A DNA stretch of 64,000 nucleotides from Imbricaverruca yamaguchii (Eukaryota > Arthropoda > Thecostraca > Neoverrucidae). The notes below the pieces were generated by a model. That model made no database searches. It was given only the letters and a program-made list of their open reading frames with translations, and was not told where the DNA came from. The DNA lies in NCBI GenBank assembly GCA_034440575.1, contig JAOTOL010001659.1, positions 4,495,001 through 4,559,000 of the forward strand, in the 5' to 3' direction. The translations under genes were made by a program, and so were the position numbers. Below, piece after piece: positions 53,201 to 57,729 of the stretch (the stretch's first letter is position 1; each line of letters starts with the position of its first letter).

Positions 53201-56200
53201 GGCCGACGCCGCCGACGATGACGGATTGACGGCCACGCACGCACCACCGGCCATCGGTCGTCGCCGGCTCGAGGTGCTGACGGCTCGTCTCGCATTCAGC
53301 CCGGCTCAGCAGCCTCGACGCGGTCCGTGCTTGGCACGCGCCTCGCTTCGGATCGCGACCGGGTGAGATTAGCCGAGTAGGTAGAAATTGGAGCCACGGT
53401 TTTAACCCGGTTATTTAACGGGCCTTATGAAGACCAATGAAGAAATAGTTGGTGCGTTATTTGGGCTTCGATGTGTATATTTGGGACCCTAGATAAGAAT
53501 TTTTAAGAATCCGCTAAATTTATTTTTGTGGACACATGGACGAAAAGTTTTGCAAAGCCCCGAGGGATTTTTTTTTGGCGGGGGAGGGGGGCTAGCGCGA
53601 ATATTCTGGGCATAGGCGCGAGTTTTCGGGGCCGCGCTACATTTGTCTGGGGCCTCTCGCGTGAATTTTTTTCGGCCCCGGATATAAATATTCGGCAAGA
53701 GTTTTTTGAGGCCAGGCTACAAGTAAATGGGGCCTCGACGATAATTTTTCACGGCCCGGAAAGGATGTTTAGGGTTCCCAGCACCATTATTCGGGGTCGA
53801 GGCGTAATTTCTATGAACACCGACGAGATTCTGGTTACGACCACCTTTCCGGTTCTTCCCAGTTGTTGTTACTGGCTCCGTTTGCTAAACTAAATTCTGA
53901 CCGAACGCTAAAACGTAAAATTTTGCAACTCGGTGGGAATGTCAATTGTCAAATGTGAAATGATACATTGCTTCGGCAATATTAAAATGCACTAAAGTTT
54001 TATTTTCGGAGACATCAGGCAAAGTATTCAATACATGTAGGTACCAAAATGTTTAATTTCATCGGTTAGATCTACCTTTGCATGATAATATCGCTGGTGG
54101 ATCCAAGAAGAAATGTAGAGGCGGCAACCCTTCATGGCGCATGGCGCATGCAACGTCGGAGCGTTGGTGGTAATATTCGCCCAATGCGGGACACTGCCCT
54201 CTGCTTCACTGCACATCGCTCTCTGTTCCTATTCCAGAGTAAGTAGACAACCCACTCAGTGCAGCGTCCAGTTTACAAAATACGCCAAATTCCAAGTGCA
54301 TGGGTGTAGCCCGTTCAATTTTCAAGTCACGCTCGGTTGCGTGCCAGCAGAACCTGACGTAGACAGCCGTCCAGTGCAATCTCTGTCCGGCGAAACAGAT
54401 CACATCCAGGCTTGGCTGTGATCTGTTCCCCCCTCAGATCAGATCACATCCCCGGTACCGTACCCGGCACCCTGGTCATGGTACGGTACCGGGGAGACCC
54501 GTCCCGTACAGCCTCCGTCCGGCGAAACAAACCAGCACGTGACTCGCATACCAACCGTCTCCGCTCGACGGGGAGCCGGTCCGTTTGAAGAAGCTCGCTG
54601 GAGCGGTGAACGGTACTAAGACGGCACCAGCAGTCGACACATCCCTCCACGTGGCGTCTGACGCAACTCAGGCACACCCAAACCGCCGACGGACTTGCTT
54701 TGTAAACCCTACTGCCGAGGGTGCGGGGACCGGAGAGGGTCAGCGCCATCATCCCTTCAGTTTGGGCGAGATAACACGGGCGTCGGATGCAAACAATGGA
54801 CTTCAAAATCGCTCTCGTCCCCTGCCCACAACTTTGACGAGGTTATCATGCCAGTGTTTACAACTGCCGTACCGGGCTGTCGCCTTATATGCATTTGGAT
54901 GAGTCATTGCCCTCAGTGGTTGATTTTTCCTCATATCTGCTGGATTGCACGCTTAGCCATGTGAAATTGCTTGCCATCTTAGGTGAAGTTTCCTATCTCT
55001 TGGGAGGGAGGAGGGATTCGAGTACCTCCTACGTTTCGTAGAGTCCCTCCAGTGAACCAGTTTCATAAAGGGCCCTATACGTCATGTTTATTTCTAACTC
55101 ACTAGTTTTCGCGCTGCTGCGATCTCCAGATAACTTCTGCGATGGTCCAATTCGCTTACAACTCGTCCGTTTGACGACCTTCTGCGAAACAATCCTGCTG
55201 CCCCTCCATCTCGAACAGGGAAGAGCCGAAGTAAAAATTAGATTCCTTTGGGATGGGAAGGGTATGCATCCTGATTGAGTAAAATTTTCGAAGCGCGGTG
55301 GTTTTCCCAAAGTTGTGGATTTGGGATGTATTCAGGCTCTGGCTGAAATGTTGCAACTATGGCGCTGTTCTAAGATCGGCAGAAACTTAGACAATTTTAA
55401 TGCCATGCCTAGACACAAATATTTACCGACTTGAGCACGGCTTCTTCCTCTTCCCCAGATCCGCCATAGTTAACAGAACCCAAACGTAGCTGGCCCGTTT
55501 CTTTTACGATCTCCGGCCGTGCCACAACCTGGGTACTTCGCATCGTGAAAACCGACCTCACGCCATAAAACAGCGCCAACGATACACATAACCTGTTACT
55601 GTAGCTACAGGCCAAATACACCTAGCTGTGCACAGATACCAGGTGTGAGAAGCACCTTGCAGCCCGTGCAGAGTTGCCGACTGACACCCAGAAACCGACC
55701 GGGCGAGTGCTGTGTACAGGGGCGTAAGAACTCTCCCGAAGTTCGGGGTGTGGGGGAGGGGCGGCAAGAGCTATTTTTATGTCAACTTTTACATGCAACG
55801 CCAACAGGGTTAATGTCCAGTTCGTCCAAAGTTTGAACGCCTACCTCCCTCCCACCCGTTTCCTACGCCCATGGTCGGGTATCGCTGCACGGACGGCTGA
55901 CCGGGCGCTGTCGGGCAGGCGCGGCGTCGCTCCACACTGACCTGAGCGGCGGCTCGCAGACAGTGCGACGTGTTGCAGCGCACACTCGTTTCGACGACGG
56001 GCGGCGGCGGCCACAGGGCGGCCAGCACTATCACCAGCGCCAGCAGCAGCAGCGCCGCGGCGGCCAGCGTGGCCAGCGCCAGCAGCCAGCGCGCCGACAG
56101 GCCCAGCGTCCGGGCGGCCCGGCCGAGGCGGCTCGGCGGCCGCTTGACGTCTGCGCTCGCCGAGTCGTTCAGCATGCTGGCGTTCTCGCGCGGCTCGCTG

Positions 56201-56226
56201 GCGGGCTCTCCGTTCTCGCCGCCCAT
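13027..56226 (-). CDS. Catalytically dead neprilysin-like (M13) type II membrane protein, 15 exons
   Basis: Fifteen exons sum to 2286 nt (761 codons plus stop), and all 14 junction phases match. Residues 1-46 are cytosolic, about 47-72 are a single membrane anchor, and the rest is an M13 ectodomain (human neprilysin has 750 residues). Retained landmarks are C84/C89, C108 and C116 with WLRENPVP, YRGCMD (C173), GGVGLPERGFY, HWLTC (C426), NTVVVPDQLMQPPLF, YGGMG, LPGLE, FNC (C745) and C757. These match the neprilysin disulfide cysteines, except the pair equivalent to human C233-C241. The zinc motif HEXXH is replaced: G601, A602 and S605 stand for His, Glu and His. The third zinc ligand, the NAFY Asn-Ala pair and the substrate-site His/Arg are also lost. 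Expected role, by analogy with inactive arthropod M13 paralogues, is binding or scaffolding, not proteolysis. Intact splice sites and the open frame argue against a pseudogene. Introns are 0.4-11.9 kb and minisatellite-rich. The 5' and 3' UTRs are not defined. Confidence 0.92.
14454..14530 (-). CDS. M13-like gene, coding exon 14
   Basis: Acceptor TTATTTCAG|AGC, phase 0, to CGAAA|GTGAGT, two bases left. SVCQQ holds the Cys equivalent to human C694. TFSLDGKR replaces the M13 DVHSPGNFR, so the transition-state His is lost. Confidence 0.9.
14926..15021 (-). CDS. M13-like gene, coding exon 13
   Basis: Thirty-two codons between TGTTTCAG|GCG and GGTCAG|GTAGGA, phase 0. HEELPGLE and KIFFLAYGQ match neprilysin KLLPGLD and QLFFLNFAQ. 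The HE here is not the zinc motif. Confidence 0.93.
15040..15290. repeat. Degenerate repeat upstream of the exon 13 acceptor
   Basis: Loose copies with CTGGGAAACTG and TGGTGCA motifs, about 45-60 bp apart. The acceptor itself is not contained in it. Confidence 0.5.
15373..16455. repeat. 31-32 bp minisatellite anchored on the exon 12 donor, about 34 copies
   Basis: On the minus strand the unit reads AGAG|GTGAGGCTGGACGCC then GTGTGGAGGGAAC. The real donor GGAG|GTGAGGCTGGACGCC is the first member. Every unit therefore carries a donor-like sequence, and the array fills about three quarters of intron 12. The 31/32-bp period shifts frame, so alternative donors would not stay in frame. Confidence 0.92.
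16453..16699 (-). CDS. M13-like gene, coding exon 12: degenerate zinc-site exon
   Basis: Acceptor CTTCCACAG|G follows the pyrimidine stretch CTCCTTCC. YGGMG (592-596) anchors the alignment; the next twelve positions should hold the zinc signature but read TLLAGAILSSID, so both His and the Glu are gone. C636 is kept. The ENIAD segment with the third zinc ligand is also unrecognisable (VTGSAGVQVLA). N618 is a sequon. Donor CTGGAG|GTGAGG, phase 0. Confidence 0.93.
18305..18910. repeat. 30/60-bp minisatellite anchored on the exon 11 donor
   Basis: On the minus strand the recurring block is CCCACC|GTACGTGTAAATGTG, with a longer form adding TACCACACATACTCACC. The genuine donor CATATCCACC|GTACGTGTAAATGTG is the first copy. 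A SINE (18631-18808) has inserted into the array. Confidence 0.9.
18631..18808 (-). mobile_element. SINE family 1, inserted inside the exon 11 donor array
   Basis: On the minus strand a serine/leucine-tRNA-like head (GATGGCCGAGTGGTTAAGG, later GGGTTCGACTC) is followed by a body with GCGGCCCACCGGCG and a tail of ACCAACCAATAAACAAA. GGGTAGGTGGGGTA flanks it at 18617-18630 and 18809-18822; within an array this could be a target-site duplication or two repeat units. Confidence 0.9.
18906..19029 (-). CDS. M13-like gene, coding exon 11
   Basis: SKSKNTVVVPDQLMQPPLF aligns residue for residue with the M13 block ending FPAGILQPPFF. The NAFY zinc-site neighbour reads EVAY (Glu560-Val561 in place of Asn-Ala). 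Acceptor TTTCTCCAG|GT is preferred over a second AG 11 bp inside, because phase matches G|GT. Donor CCACC|GTACGT leaves two bases. Confidence 0.88.
19010..19220. repeat. Degenerate 57-65 bp repeat at the exon 11 acceptor
   Basis: Three to four worn copies on the minus strand contain TGCTCCAG|GTCCGGAACATGG-like text, similar to the true acceptor TTTCTCCAG|GTCAAGAACAGG. Similarity is moderate, so an acceptor-derived origin is likely but not certain. Confidence 0.55.
19545..19950. repeat. 21-bp minisatellite (GAGTGGCTCGATGTATGACAT)
   Basis: About 18 copies. The centre (19700-19880) is nearly perfect and both ends are divergent. The period is a multiple of three, so artificial open frames cross it on both strands. 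It lies in mid-intron 10, away from any splice site. Confidence 0.95.
21097..21275. repeat. 52-bp tandem repeat containing the exon 10 donor, four copies
   Basis: ACCACGTACCAGGCGCCAGG occurs at 21097, 21149, 21201 and 21253, exactly 52 bp apart. The last is the true exon 10 end plus donor on the minus strand. About 17 exon bases (ATGTACCTGGCGCCTG) are carried in each unit. Confidence 0.95.
21262..21430 (-). CDS. M13-like gene, coding exon 10
   Basis: Acceptor CTGGACAG|GTG, phase 0. GYPQLLMEDKLLDRVY matches the M13 IGYPD-x-x-x-(D/N)-x-x-LD-x-Y element. Donor GCGCCTG|GTACGT, one base left, and this junction recurs in a four-copy 52-bp array. Confidence 0.9.
21943..22128 (+). mobile_element. 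SINE family 1, complete copy with 14-bp TSD
   Basis: The tRNA-like head starts GGGGCGGGGATGGCCGAGTGG, with B-box GGGTTCGACTC. The body holds GTGGGCGGCGCCATTAGCC, and the tail is ACCAACCAATAAACAAACAA. Perfect 14-bp duplications ATACTGTTGTATGT flank it at 21929-21942 and 22129-22142. This is the reference copy for the family here. It sits in intron 9, opposite to the M13 gene. Confidence 0.95.
22910..23245. repeat. About 110-bp direct duplication; second copy homopolymer-rich
   Basis: ACAACGTTGGCCTTAAAG opens copies at about 22913 and 23095, both continuing GGAGACACCTTTTCGAGGTGC. The second copy then turns into runs of C, T and A and ends in a tract of more than 40 A. The pattern looks like a distorted re-read of the first copy. 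Confidence 0.7.
23505..25213. repeat. 36-bp minisatellite anchored on the exon 9 donor, about 47 copies
   Basis: On the minus strand each unit is CAGCAG|GTGGGTCATACC plus ACACCCAGGAGTGTCATA. The true exon 9 donor CAGCAG|GTGGGTAATACC is the first unit. The period is exactly 12 codons and the exon frame stays open through about 20 units (to about 24458). Variants CTCGAG, CCTGGG and CCTGCG mark sub-families arranged in higher-order blocks. Confidence 0.95.
25214..25440 (-). CDS. M13-like gene, coding exon 9
   Basis: Seventy-five codons. HWLTC aligns with neprilysin TWRRC (C410), and SGALLARDE with VGRLYVEAA. Three AGs could serve as acceptor; only GGTCGCAG|GT at 25440 restores the exon 8 phase (G|GT) and keeps the Cys, so it is preferred, although its pyrimidine tract is weak. 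Donor CAGCAG|GTGGGT, phase 0. Both boundaries lie inside tandem arrays. Confidence 0.85.
25441..25925. repeat. 55-bp minisatellite anchored on the exon 9 acceptor, about 9 copies
   Basis: Units start at 25486, 25541, 25596 and so on. On the minus strand each has GTACGGYCGCAG|GTKTTGTCAG, the same acceptor and exon start used by exon 9. The outermost copy (about 25910) also repeats the following exon bases GAAGCCGCC. Confidence 0.92.
26808..27060. repeat. 63-bp tandem repeat, four copies
   Basis: ACCTGCACCGGGACTCTCAC and ACTCCTCACACCTCAGG recur every 63 bp (21 codons). It is embedded in an AC-rich, G-poor stretch (26450-27320) that ends in a loose about 30-bp repeat with AACCCACCACTCGCGCC. It lies in intron 8. 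Confidence 0.9.
27640..28150. repeat. Possible foldback (inverted repeat) element
   Basis: TCAAGAAGTGGAATAAAATGTCA near 27697 has an inverted copy near 28060, and flanking GCGGTATCAGTG also recurs inverted. The arms are imperfect and interrupted. This could be a MITE-like element. Confidence 0.45.
28790..29040. repeat. Repeat containing the exon 8 donor, five copies
   Basis: On the minus strand CGCTCCGAACTCACCG|GTGAGAA recurs at irregular 38, 44, 44 and 81-bp spacing, each with GGATGAGGTGG-type linker (plus strand). The copy at 29025 is the real donor. Confidence 0.88.
29025..29128 (-). CDS. M13-like gene, coding exon 8
   Basis: Acceptor GTGTTGCAG|C, joining AG from exon 7 to make Ser. MNAYLMWRL is the M13 L-x-N-Y-x-x-W-R element. 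Donor CTCACCG|GTGAGA, one base left. This donor and about 16 exon bases recur in the adjoining repeats. Confidence 0.92.
29155..29625. repeat. 29-bp minisatellite near the exon 8 acceptor, about 15 copies
   Basis: The unit is CTTCACACAACACTTCACAG plus CGGCCTCGG. It starts about 30 bp upstream of the exon 8 acceptor and does not include it. Confidence 0.93.
30159..30286 (-). CDS. M13-like gene, coding exon 7
   Basis: Acceptor TATTTTCCAG|GTC, phase 0, to TCCAG|GTGGGA, two bases left over. VDWLNTLQSV and YVIELSKII match the M13 W-L-x-F and Y-L-x-x-L-x-x-(I/L) elements. It is less GC-rich than the other exons. Confidence 0.92.
31190..31900. repeat. Inverted pair of about 80-bp repeats around a 22-bp palindrome
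   Basis: TTCACACCAAATTTGGTGTGAA (31260-31281) is a perfect palindrome. The reverse complement of 31190-31280 matches 31822-31900 at most positions, including GTGTGAATACACA and TTAGTGAAA. The two arms flank about 540 bp with no gene, followed by a short (TA)n. It may be the remains of a DNA transposon. Confidence 0.6.
31385..31455. repeat. Short dispersed repeat (GGTTATGTAGCGCCCAT core)
   Basis: GGGCTTACGGACGCATCAAC through TATGTAGCGCCCAT resembles the short element at 52142-52200 and a stretch near 780-820. No target-site duplication is recognised here. Confidence 0.55.
32682..32885 (-). CDS. M13-like gene, coding exon 6
   Basis: Sixty-eight codons, CGCCAG|GTG to CCGCAG|GTAATC, phase 0 at both ends. 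YQRFIQDVLLRLG and FNYEKRLVEASLDP correspond to the helical Y-x-x-(F/Y)-(I/M) and E-x-x-(L/I)-A segments of M13 domain 1. Confidence 0.93.
32886..36514. other. Intron 5 of the M13-like gene: no internal gene recognised
   Basis: Contains a five-copy 10-bp repeat (GTGCCATCAT) at 34655-34712, a GC/CA-rich stretch at 34.9-35.6 kb open in several frames without domains, and the tandem palindromes at 35947-35996. Confidence 0.6.
35947..35996. repeat. Two overlapping perfect palindromes
   Basis: GCTGATGCCTGTACA-C-TGTACAGGCATCAGC (35947-35977) overlaps GCACTGTACA-G-TGTACAGTGC (35976-35996) by two bases. Each has a one-base centre and they share the core CTGTACA. A cruciform or dyad binding site is possible. 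Confidence 0.9.
36515..36577 (-). CDS. M13-like gene, coding exon 5 (63-nt micro-exon)
   Basis: Only 21 codons, from GACCGCAG|GTG to GACCAG|GTATGT, both phase 0. It encodes GGVGLPERGFYF, the counterpart of the M13 LGLPSRDYY loop. The Cys pair that follows this loop in human neprilysin is missing. Confidence 0.92.
36585..36900. repeat. G-rich degenerate repeat next to the exon 5 acceptor
   Basis: Loose units of about 40 bp with GATCRGCGTCYTGGGATCGG and GGGGGCGATATC. Runs of 6-11 G make G-quadruplexes likely on the plus strand, the template for the gene. Confidence 0.7.
37556..37790. repeat. 32-bp minisatellite derived from the exon 4 donor, about 7 copies
   Basis: On the minus strand the unit is GACGTCAAACTG|GTAACCG then TCCGACCGACACC. 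The distal copy (about 37560) reads GACGCCAATATCACCCAG|GTAACC, close to the exon end GACGCCAACATCATCCAG|GTAAGC, so the array appears to have started from this junction. Confidence 0.85.
37787..37941 (-). CDS. M13-like gene, coding exon 4
   Basis: Acceptor CGTTGCAG|GC, joining exon 3 to give GGFDAVGSF. The exon ends DANIIQ, matching the M13 strand before the LGLP loop. Donor ATCCAG|GTAAGC, phase 0. Confidence 0.93.
37967..38310. repeat. 30-bp minisatellite upstream of the exon 4 acceptor
   Basis: Six good copies of ACCAACACCGGCACCAGCTC plus ACGACACCAG, then diverged copies with ACCAATATCGCCTCCGGTCA. It starts about 26 bp upstream of the acceptor and does not include it. Confidence 0.92.
38311..41690. 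other. Intron 3, gene-poor stretch with a CpG-rich patch
   Basis: No exon of the M13 gene is missing here, because phases join across it. 39.2-40.5 kb is AT-rich; 41270-41640 is very CpG-rich and includes the perfect palindrome CCGCCGACGTCGGCGG. No recognisable domain was seen. Confidence 0.5.
41690..42190. repeat. About 32-bp minisatellite (ACACGTGTCAGTTGAGTCGG)
   Basis: Around 15 copies of ACACACGTGTCAGTTGAGTC plus GGGCAACAGACAC with small length changes in the CA run. It lies 260 bp inside intron 3 from the exon 3 donor, and a SINE has inserted between them. Confidence 0.93.
42213..42418 (-). mobile_element. SINE family 2, complete copy with 14-bp TSD
   Basis: Homologous to the copy at 3620-3780: the minus strand has AAAGGTTGTGGGTTAAAGTC, then CGCGACCAATCGGCG, then an AACCAAC tail. 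GTCCGGCGCGAGTG duplicates flank it at 42199-42212 and 42419-42432. Insertion is only about 30 bp inside intron 3 from the exon 3 donor. Confidence 0.92.
42447..42611 (-). CDS. M13-like gene, coding exon 3
   Basis: Acceptor GGTTACAG|CC, phase matched to exon 2. The exon encodes YRGCMD and ends in INSM-G, equivalent to neprilysin LYRSCIN to YGW. Donor ATGG|GTGGGT. The acceptor and first 28 exon bases are part of an 11-copy 60-bp array. Confidence 0.93.
42592..43245. repeat. 60-bp minisatellite anchored on the exon 3 acceptor, 11 copies
   Basis: Copies are exactly 60 bp apart and almost identical. On the minus strand each has GATCGG(ACG/TGG)GTTACAG|CC followed by the first 28 bases of exon 3. 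In the exon frame each extra unit contains a TGA, so reading through would terminate. The copy nearest the exon is the real acceptor. Confidence 0.97.
43705..43979. repeat. 29-bp minisatellite anchored on the exon 2 donor, about 9 copies
   Basis: On the minus strand the unit is GATCAGCTGTTGTACTCAG|GTCAGTCACC: 19 exon bases plus 10 intron bases. Spacing is 29 bp (43834, 43863, 43892, 43921, 43950). Copies become more diverged with distance from the exon. Confidence 0.95.
43950..44088 (-). CDS. M13-like gene, coding exon 2
   Basis: Acceptor CCTCCAG|CTT, phase 0. The exon carries RACDSFWEHTCSVWLRENP, the M13 block with two structural cysteines and WL-x-x-NP. The donor is TACTCAG|GTCAGT, leaving one base. 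The last 19 exon bases and first 10 intron bases form the 29-bp unit repeated below it. Confidence 0.93.
44100..44245. repeat. CA-rich imperfect repeat beside the exon 2 acceptor
   Basis: Blocks of (CA)n alternate with GGTCAYTGMTGAGGA. It begins about 10 bp upstream of the acceptor. Confidence 0.7.
44595..44782 (-). mobile_element. SINE family 1, complete copy with 11-bp TSD
   Basis: Minus-strand copy of the family described at 21943, with head near 44780 and an (AAAC)n-like tail near 44600. TGTTTCACGTG flanks it at 44584-44594 and 44783-44793. It lies in intron 1. Confidence 0.92.
45970..46390. repeat. Degenerate about 55-bp repeat, six to seven copies
   Basis: GCTGAACAATCAGTGNNGAACA, CAGAACACAAACGCACA and ATGGC blocks recur with variable spacing. 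In intron 1. Confidence 0.75.
46470..47310. repeat. GTCACAGTCGGTCACA minisatellite
   Basis: Short 6-bp (CACAGT) and 10-bp (CACAGTCGGT) modules alternate, with larger blocks (CACAGTCTGTCTCAGT, CATACGCAGT) repeated at long intervals, giving higher-order structure. In intron 1. Confidence 0.93.
48585..48616. repeat. Perfect 13-bp inverted repeat with 6-nt loop
   Basis: ATCTGCGTGTGGT (48585-48597) and ACCACACGCAGAT (48604-48616) pair exactly. Confidence 0.9.
50842..50894. repeat. Perfect 18-bp inverted repeat with 17-nt loop
   Basis: CTCTGTCAGCCAGTGTAC (50842-50859) and its exact complement (50877-50894) enclose a GC-rich loop. It is the longest perfect hairpin noticed in the window. Confidence 0.92.
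51700..52400 (-). pseudogene. Decayed coding remnant of unknown family
   Basis: Minus-strand frames read like real protein but change frame repeatedly: around 52400-52213 (IIVGLARNTFCAVIKRVI), about 52225-52060 (VNVSQQILPAILMRSQ) and 52056-51700 (KIRHLCLGYMMAVGKRDEF, later VVYVNANSLKKVDMRRY). Stops and frameshifts separate them, and a short element (52142-52200) has inserted between the first and the rest. I do not recognise the family; a transposable-element protein is the likeliest source. It lies in intron 1, same strand as the M13 gene. Confidence 0.4.
52142..52200. mobile_element. 59-bp short element with 10-bp TSD
   Basis: GTTAGTTATTAGGGCTTTAG through TGGTCATGTAGCGCCCACAG (52145-52200) is bounded by ACTTCACCAG at 52132-52141 and 52201-52210. 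Its core matches 31385-31455. Probably a 5'-truncated SINE. Confidence 0.75.
52410..55940. other. Intron 1, promoter-side part: no gene recognised
   Basis: 53100-53350 is CpG-rich. 53530-53790 has a degenerate about 50-bp pattern alternating T runs with GGGGCC. 54450-54494 holds a perfect inverted repeat. No domain was found in the open frames. Confidence 0.5.
54450..54494. repeat. Perfect 15-bp inverted repeat with 15-nt loop
   Basis: CCCCGGTACCGTACC (54450-54464) pairs with GGTACGGTACCGGGG (54480-54494). Confidence 0.92.
55942..56226 (-). CDS. M13-like gene, coding exon 1: cytosolic tail, membrane anchor, first Cys pair
   Basis: The start is ATG at 56224-56226; the frame stays open upstream but shows no earlier ATG. 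The 95 codons give a polar, Ser/Glu-rich tail, basic residues just before the anchor (RLGRAARTLGLSAR), an Ala/Leu/Val helix, and CNTSHCLRAAAQ, which matches the neprilysin N-terminal CX4C pair. N85 is a glycosylation sequon. The donor is CAG|GTCAGT, phase 0. Confidence 0.92.
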
Positions 56227-56371
56227 CGCGAGACCGCCCGGCGGCTCGGCTTCACACAGGGCGCAGCCGAACACGCGCACCGATCGCACCCACCCGCACC
56301 AGCGCGGCGAACTGACGCGCTGCCGGCGCCGGCCGGATTACCTGAGATACCGGGCTGATTTGGGGACGCTG

Positions 56372-56379
56372 TGACGTCA
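56372..56379. promoter_or_regulatory. Consensus CRE palindrome upstream of the M13-like gene
   Basis: TGACGTCA lies 146 bp upstream of the ATG of the M13-like gene. It is the full CREB/ATF consensus; a half-site-like TCGTCA follows within 10 bp. Position suits a proximal promoter element, but the transcription start is unknown. Confidence 0.45.
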
Positions 56380-57489
56380 TTGTGTCGTCAGCTTGTGCTG
56401 CCAAATCGTAAAGTCTCTACTTTTGCGGAGTGGCTAGAGGGAGCGGCGGCTTCGAAGTCGCGAGGTGACGGGCGCAGATGCTACAATGGTAGCATGTGAA
56501 CAGATTTTGTGGACAGTTATTGGGAATATTTACGCCAGCGTTTTGTGAAGCTGCACCTGGCGCGTGCCTTGGGTTTGCAAACGTCATACGCCGTCAGACG
56601 TCCGCAGAAGTGTGCACAGCTGTCCGTGCTCAAGGGGTCCGTGCCAATTTGGAGTCGCAATTTACGTCCGTCTGACGTTCGTTCGAAAGTGGAATTTGTC
56701 TCCACTTTTAGTGATGATTCTGTGTACACAATGTATTACAGCTCCGTCACAAATGCACCTCCGACATTCGAGAAGACTCCGGACTTTGGAGGGGCGCCCA
56801 GAACGGCGGGCGACCCCGCAAGGCGCCCCTTTGCCAACGGCGATTTCCAGCGGGCACTCACTGGACACGAGTGCTCGCGATTCCGACTTAGTATCGGAGA
56901 TCGGATCTTCGATACGTATGACGCTGTCATGATTCATGTCTAAAGCTTGTCTAGCAATGGTGTAAATTATGTCCATTTGTCATTGCAAAAGCGGAGGTGG
57001 TGATTCTCTCACAAAAGATCCCTTACTCTGGAGAGCATGGCTTGTCAAAATTAGTGGCGGAGTCAGGATTTGGCCAAGGAGGAGCGTATAATTGTAGTGT
57101 CTCGTGAACTTCGATGCCCAACTGTTTCACGGGCACGGGGATGTAATTCCTTGTCTCAAAATTGTACGGTGTATTGCGGGCCCAATGGGCACTGCTAATG
57201 CCTAGGAAATGCTACGCTAAATAAAGTGTCCCATGGCAGCACACGTATTTCTCACATGCGATCAAGCATGCCGTGTAATTTGTAAGGCTGTGTCAATTTC
57301 TTCATTGGTGGAATCGCATAGATTTTGCTGATATGTCTTATATGTTAGGTAAAAAATGTGTAGCCAGCCTCAGTTTCTCGTGTCCTGTTTCTCTCTACTA
57401 TTTCTCTATTTCTCTTTTTCCTCTCTCTTTTTTTTTTTCTCTCTCTCCCTCTCCTCTCTCCACCTCACTCTATCCGGGGCTCCCCCTTC

Positions 57490-57667
57490 GGGGCGGGGAT
57501 GGCCGAGTGGTTAAGGTGCTGGGCTCTGGGTACCAAAGGTCCCGGTTCGATACTCGCATCGCTCCTCACATTTCCAAATCTCGCGGCCCACCGGCGAAAG
57601 TGTGGGCGGCGCCATTAGCCGTGATCGTGCATACAGTGCGTTGTGAATCACCCAGTAAACAAACAAT
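57490..57667 (+). mobile_element. SINE family 1, older copy in a TC-rich tract
   Basis: The head GGGGATGGCCGAGTGGTTAAGG and body GCGGCCCACCGGCG are clear, but the rest is more diverged than the three intronic copies (GTGCGTTGTGAATCACCCAG tail). It interrupts a pyrimidine-rich CT tract (57360-57720). No clear target-site duplication. Confidence 0.85.
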
Positions 57668-57729
57668 TTCTCTCCACCTCTCTCTCTTTCTCTCTCTCCC
57701 TCTCTCCATAATGCAGGTGGTCGTGAAAC

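Noticed and set aside
56227..56289. N-terminal extension of the M13 protein by 21 residues
   Set aside because: The frame is open, but no ATG exists there; the first ATG is at 56226.
56509..56943. Plus-strand frame of about 144 codons upstream of the M13-like gene
   Set aside because: It opens on GTG rather than ATG, has no recognisable domain, and overlaps other open frames on both strands.
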